A stretch of DNA of 17,037 bases, from the NCBI GenBank assembly GCA_001618615.1, contig LKHB01000126.1, positions 1-17,037 on the forward strand, given 5' to 3'. Source of the DNA: Fermentibacter danicus. GTDB taxonomy: Bacteria; Fermentibacterota; Fermentibacteria; Fermentibacterales; Fermentibacteraceae. The position numbers and the translations under genes were made by a program. The notes beneath the pieces are model-generated. The model did no database searches. It was not told the origin of the DNA and worked only from the letters and a program-made list of their open reading frames with translations. Shown here in pieces: positions 15,778 to 17,037 of this stretch (position 1 is its first letter; each line of letters starts with the position of its first letter).

Positions 15778-16859
15778 TGCAGGTCGCCTTCGTGGGCGAT
15801 CTCGGTCTCTCTTCACGGCTACTTGCCGATCCGGAGTCGCGCATCTCGCCTGGACTGGTGCAGATCCTCCGTTCCTGCGACATGGCAGTGGCCAACCTCG
15901 AACTCCCCATACGAGTGGAAGGAGCTTCCACCGCTCCCTACTCACATCCCTCCCTTGCCGGCAGGCTAGAGGCGTGGCCCCTGGTGACCGGAGCTGGTTT
16001 CGGGGCTCTCTGCCTCGCGTCCAACCACTGCATGGACTCCGGCAGGAAGGGACTCGCATTCACCAGATACCTCGCCTCCAGAAGCGGAATCCTGGCGTTC
16101 GGCGCCGGGCTAGACGAAACCGAAGCCCGCCGGACGGTGATTGCGGAAGTGGCCGGAAGGAGGCTGGGGCTGCTCGGATACTGCAAGAAGGGCCCGTTCA
16201 CGGCTTCCGGGACGAAGGCGGGAGCGGCGCTCCTGTCGGCCGGCAACATGCGGGCGGACATCCCGGAGGCCCGGAGAATGTGCGATGTGCTGGTGGTTTC
16301 GATGCACGCGGGCATGGAATTCGTGGAGGAGGTACATCCTGACGTGGCCAGGCTGGCCAGGCTGGCTGTAGACCTCGGGGCCGACTGCGTGATCGGGCAT
16401 CATCCCCATGTCGTCCAACCTGTGGAGATCTATCGAGGGAAACCGATCTTCTACAGCCTCGGCAACTTCCTGTTCGACAACAGGGCTGGGGCGACTCTCT
16501 GCAAAGTCCAGTGGCACGAAAGGCATAGAGGCCTCGTGGCCGTGGTCTCCTTCATGGATGAATCCCATCCGGTGTTCGAGACCATCCCGGTCGAGTACGA
16601 TCCGGACGACCTGACTGTCCGTCAGGCGCCTCCGTCCGGGATCGAGACGGTTTCAACACCGGTCCTCCCGTCTTCGGGAGCGGCCGCCGACAGCAGGGGG
16701 CTCGGCAGGATCGTCAGGAGAGAGCTTCTGACGATAGCCGCTCTGACAAGGCTGCACGGCCCATCCTTCCTATTCTCCCTGACTTCGGACATCAGACCCA
16801 GGCATCTCAGGATGATCTGGAACTCGATCCTTCGCGTGAAGAGGGAAAAGACCGTCTGA
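15777..16859 (+). CDS. capA: CapA family protein (PGA_cap metallophosphoesterase-like)
   Basis: This 360-residue protein has the ordered CapA/PGA_cap motifs: GD (7-8), NLE (40-42), SNHCMDSGRKG (Asn83, His84, Asp87), SMHAGMEF (His177), GADCVIGHHPHVVQP (His208, His209, His211) and YSLGNFLFDN (Asn230). This is the metal-binding set of the calcineurin-like fold. Canonical family members read 'HWGxE' where this has 'HAGME'. CapA of Bacillus takes part in poly-gamma-glutamate capsule synthesis or transport, but the family is wide and many members sit in polysaccharide loci with no known substrate. There is no signal peptide or N-terminal membrane anchor, so it looks cytoplasmic. The ATG overlaps the upstream TGA (TGATG). 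No CapB or CapC homologue is visible, so poly-glutamate synthesis is not supported. Confidence 0.85.
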   Translation: MQVAFVGDLGLSSRLLADPESRISPGLVQILRSCDMAVANLELPIRVEGASTAPYSHPSLAGRLEAWPLVTGAGFGALCLASNHCMDSGRKGLAFTRYLASRSGILAFGAGLDETEARRTVIAEVAGRRLGLLGYCKKGPFTASGTKAGAALLSAGNMRADIPEARRMCDVLVVSMHAGMEFVEEVHPDVARLARLAVDLGADCVIGHHPHVVQPVEIYRGKPIFYSLGNFLFDNRAGATLCKVQWHERHRGLVAVVSFMDESHPVFETIPVEYDPDDLTVRQAPPSGIETVSTPVLPSSGAAADSRGLGRIVRRELLTIAALTRLHGPSFLFSLTSDIRPRHLRMIWNSILRVKREKTV

Positions 16860-16867
16860 ACCTATGG

Positions 16868-16888
16868 CATGGGCCTCCCCGGCCCGTG
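16868..16888 (+). other. G-C-rich hairpin after capA
   Basis: An 8-bp stem (CATGGGCC with GGCCCGTG, one G-T wobble) closes a TCCCC loop 9 nt after the capA stop. No T-run follows, so it is not a standard intrinsic terminator. It could be a processing or attenuating structure at the end of the overlapping gene run. The remaining intergenic bases to 16965 show only a TATATT at 16913-16918 without a recognisable -35. Confidence 0.4.
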
Positions 16889-16953
16889 AAGTACAAGAAT
16901 GCAGCCATGGGATATATTCCCCATCATCCAGAGCAGGGTCTGCATTACTCGAA

Positions 16954-16960
16954 AGAGGAG
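16954..16960 (+). promoter_or_regulatory. Ribosome binding site for the gene starting at TTG 16966
   Basis: The strong AGAGGAG site lies 5 nt before a TTG. It is the main reason, together with the encoded residues, for calling a new gene at the window edge. Confidence 0.55.
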
Positions 16961-16965
16961 CCCGG

Positions 16966-17037
16966 TTGTATACAGGCCTGCGTTACAGCATTTACCGCAA
17001 GTTTCCGGTCAGGTTGCAGAGCATGGCGGTTTCTGCG
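16966..17037 (+). CDS. N-terminus of a probable second CapK/PaaK-type ligase (partial, runs off window)
   Basis: From the TTG at 16966, 24 codons are open to the window end, with a strong AGAGGAG site 5 nt upstream. The residues include IYRKFPVRLQSMAVSA. A 'lPvpLQnlavSlyG'-like start is, from memory, typical of one branch of CapK/PaaK-like adenylate-forming proteins in polysaccharide loci. The product assignment rests on this short stretch alone and should be treated as tentative. If right, the window holds two such ligases, one near each end. The gene is separated from capA by about 106 nt, unlike the overlapping genes before it. Confidence 0.45.
   Translation, partial: MYTGLRYSIYRKFPVRLQSMAVSA

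Noticed and set aside
16868..16888. Intrinsic terminator after capA
   Set aside because: The stem is real, but no T-run follows, so it is recorded as a hairpin rather than a terminator.
16886..17037. Open frame from GTG 16886 to the window end
   Set aside because: It has no good ribosome binding site, starts in the hairpin stem and encodes a composition unlike the neighbours. The TTG frame at 16966 has a strong site and a family-like sequence.
1..17037. CRISPR arrays, tRNA genes, insertion sequences or attachment sites
   Set aside because: No spaced direct repeats, cloverleaf-like segments, transposase motifs or flanking direct repeats were seen by eye.

Overview
The window is one dense surface-polysaccharide (exopolysaccharide, capsule or O-antigen type) biosynthesis locus from a G+C-rich bacterium. 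It contains no rRNA, tRNA, integrase or other taxonomic marker, so the host cannot be named. Frequent AGG/AGA arginine codons and the unusual gene content (two DUF362 proteins, a CapK-type ligase, a truncated asparagine-synthetase homologue) would suit a poorly sampled phylum known mainly from metagenomes; that is inference.

Layout. Bases 2-217 are the 3' end of a gene whose product ends like UDP-galactopyranose mutase and related FAD enzymes. It overlaps a GT-C membrane glycosyltransferase (207-1676), followed by a CapK/PaaK-type adenylate-forming ligase (1696-3111) and DUF362 protein A (3108-4700). A Wzx-type flippase lies on the opposite strand (stop at 4635, start at 5957 or 6026) and its 3' end overlaps that of DUF362-A by 66 nt. 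Divergent from it begins a second + strand block of eight genes, 6130-16859, in which each start codon overlaps the preceding stop codon by 1-4 nt: Wzy/ligase-like polymerase, heparinase II/III-like protein, three GT4/GT-B glycosyltransferases, DUF362 protein B, an asparagine-synthetase-like ligase without its glutaminase half, and a CapA-type protein. After a gap of about 106 nt, bases 16966-17037 appear to be the first 24 codons of a second CapK/PaaK-type ligase.

How the genes may work together. The glycosyltransferases would assemble a repeat unit on a lipid carrier, the flippase would move it across the membrane, and the polymerase would join the units. The GT-C enzyme would add a sugar from a polyprenyl-phosphate donor on the outer face. 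The heparinase-like protein could cut or trim the polymer. The CapK-type ligase(s) and the asparagine-synthetase-like ligase both belong to ATP-dependent, acyl-adenylate-forming families, which suggests acyl or amide decoration of the glycan. The two DUF362 proteins share an extensive motif set, lack ferredoxin-type cysteine clusters and have no known function here. They are the most likely undescribed component. No initiating phosphoglycosyl transferase and no Wza/Wzc export proteins are visible, so the locus must extend beyond the window.
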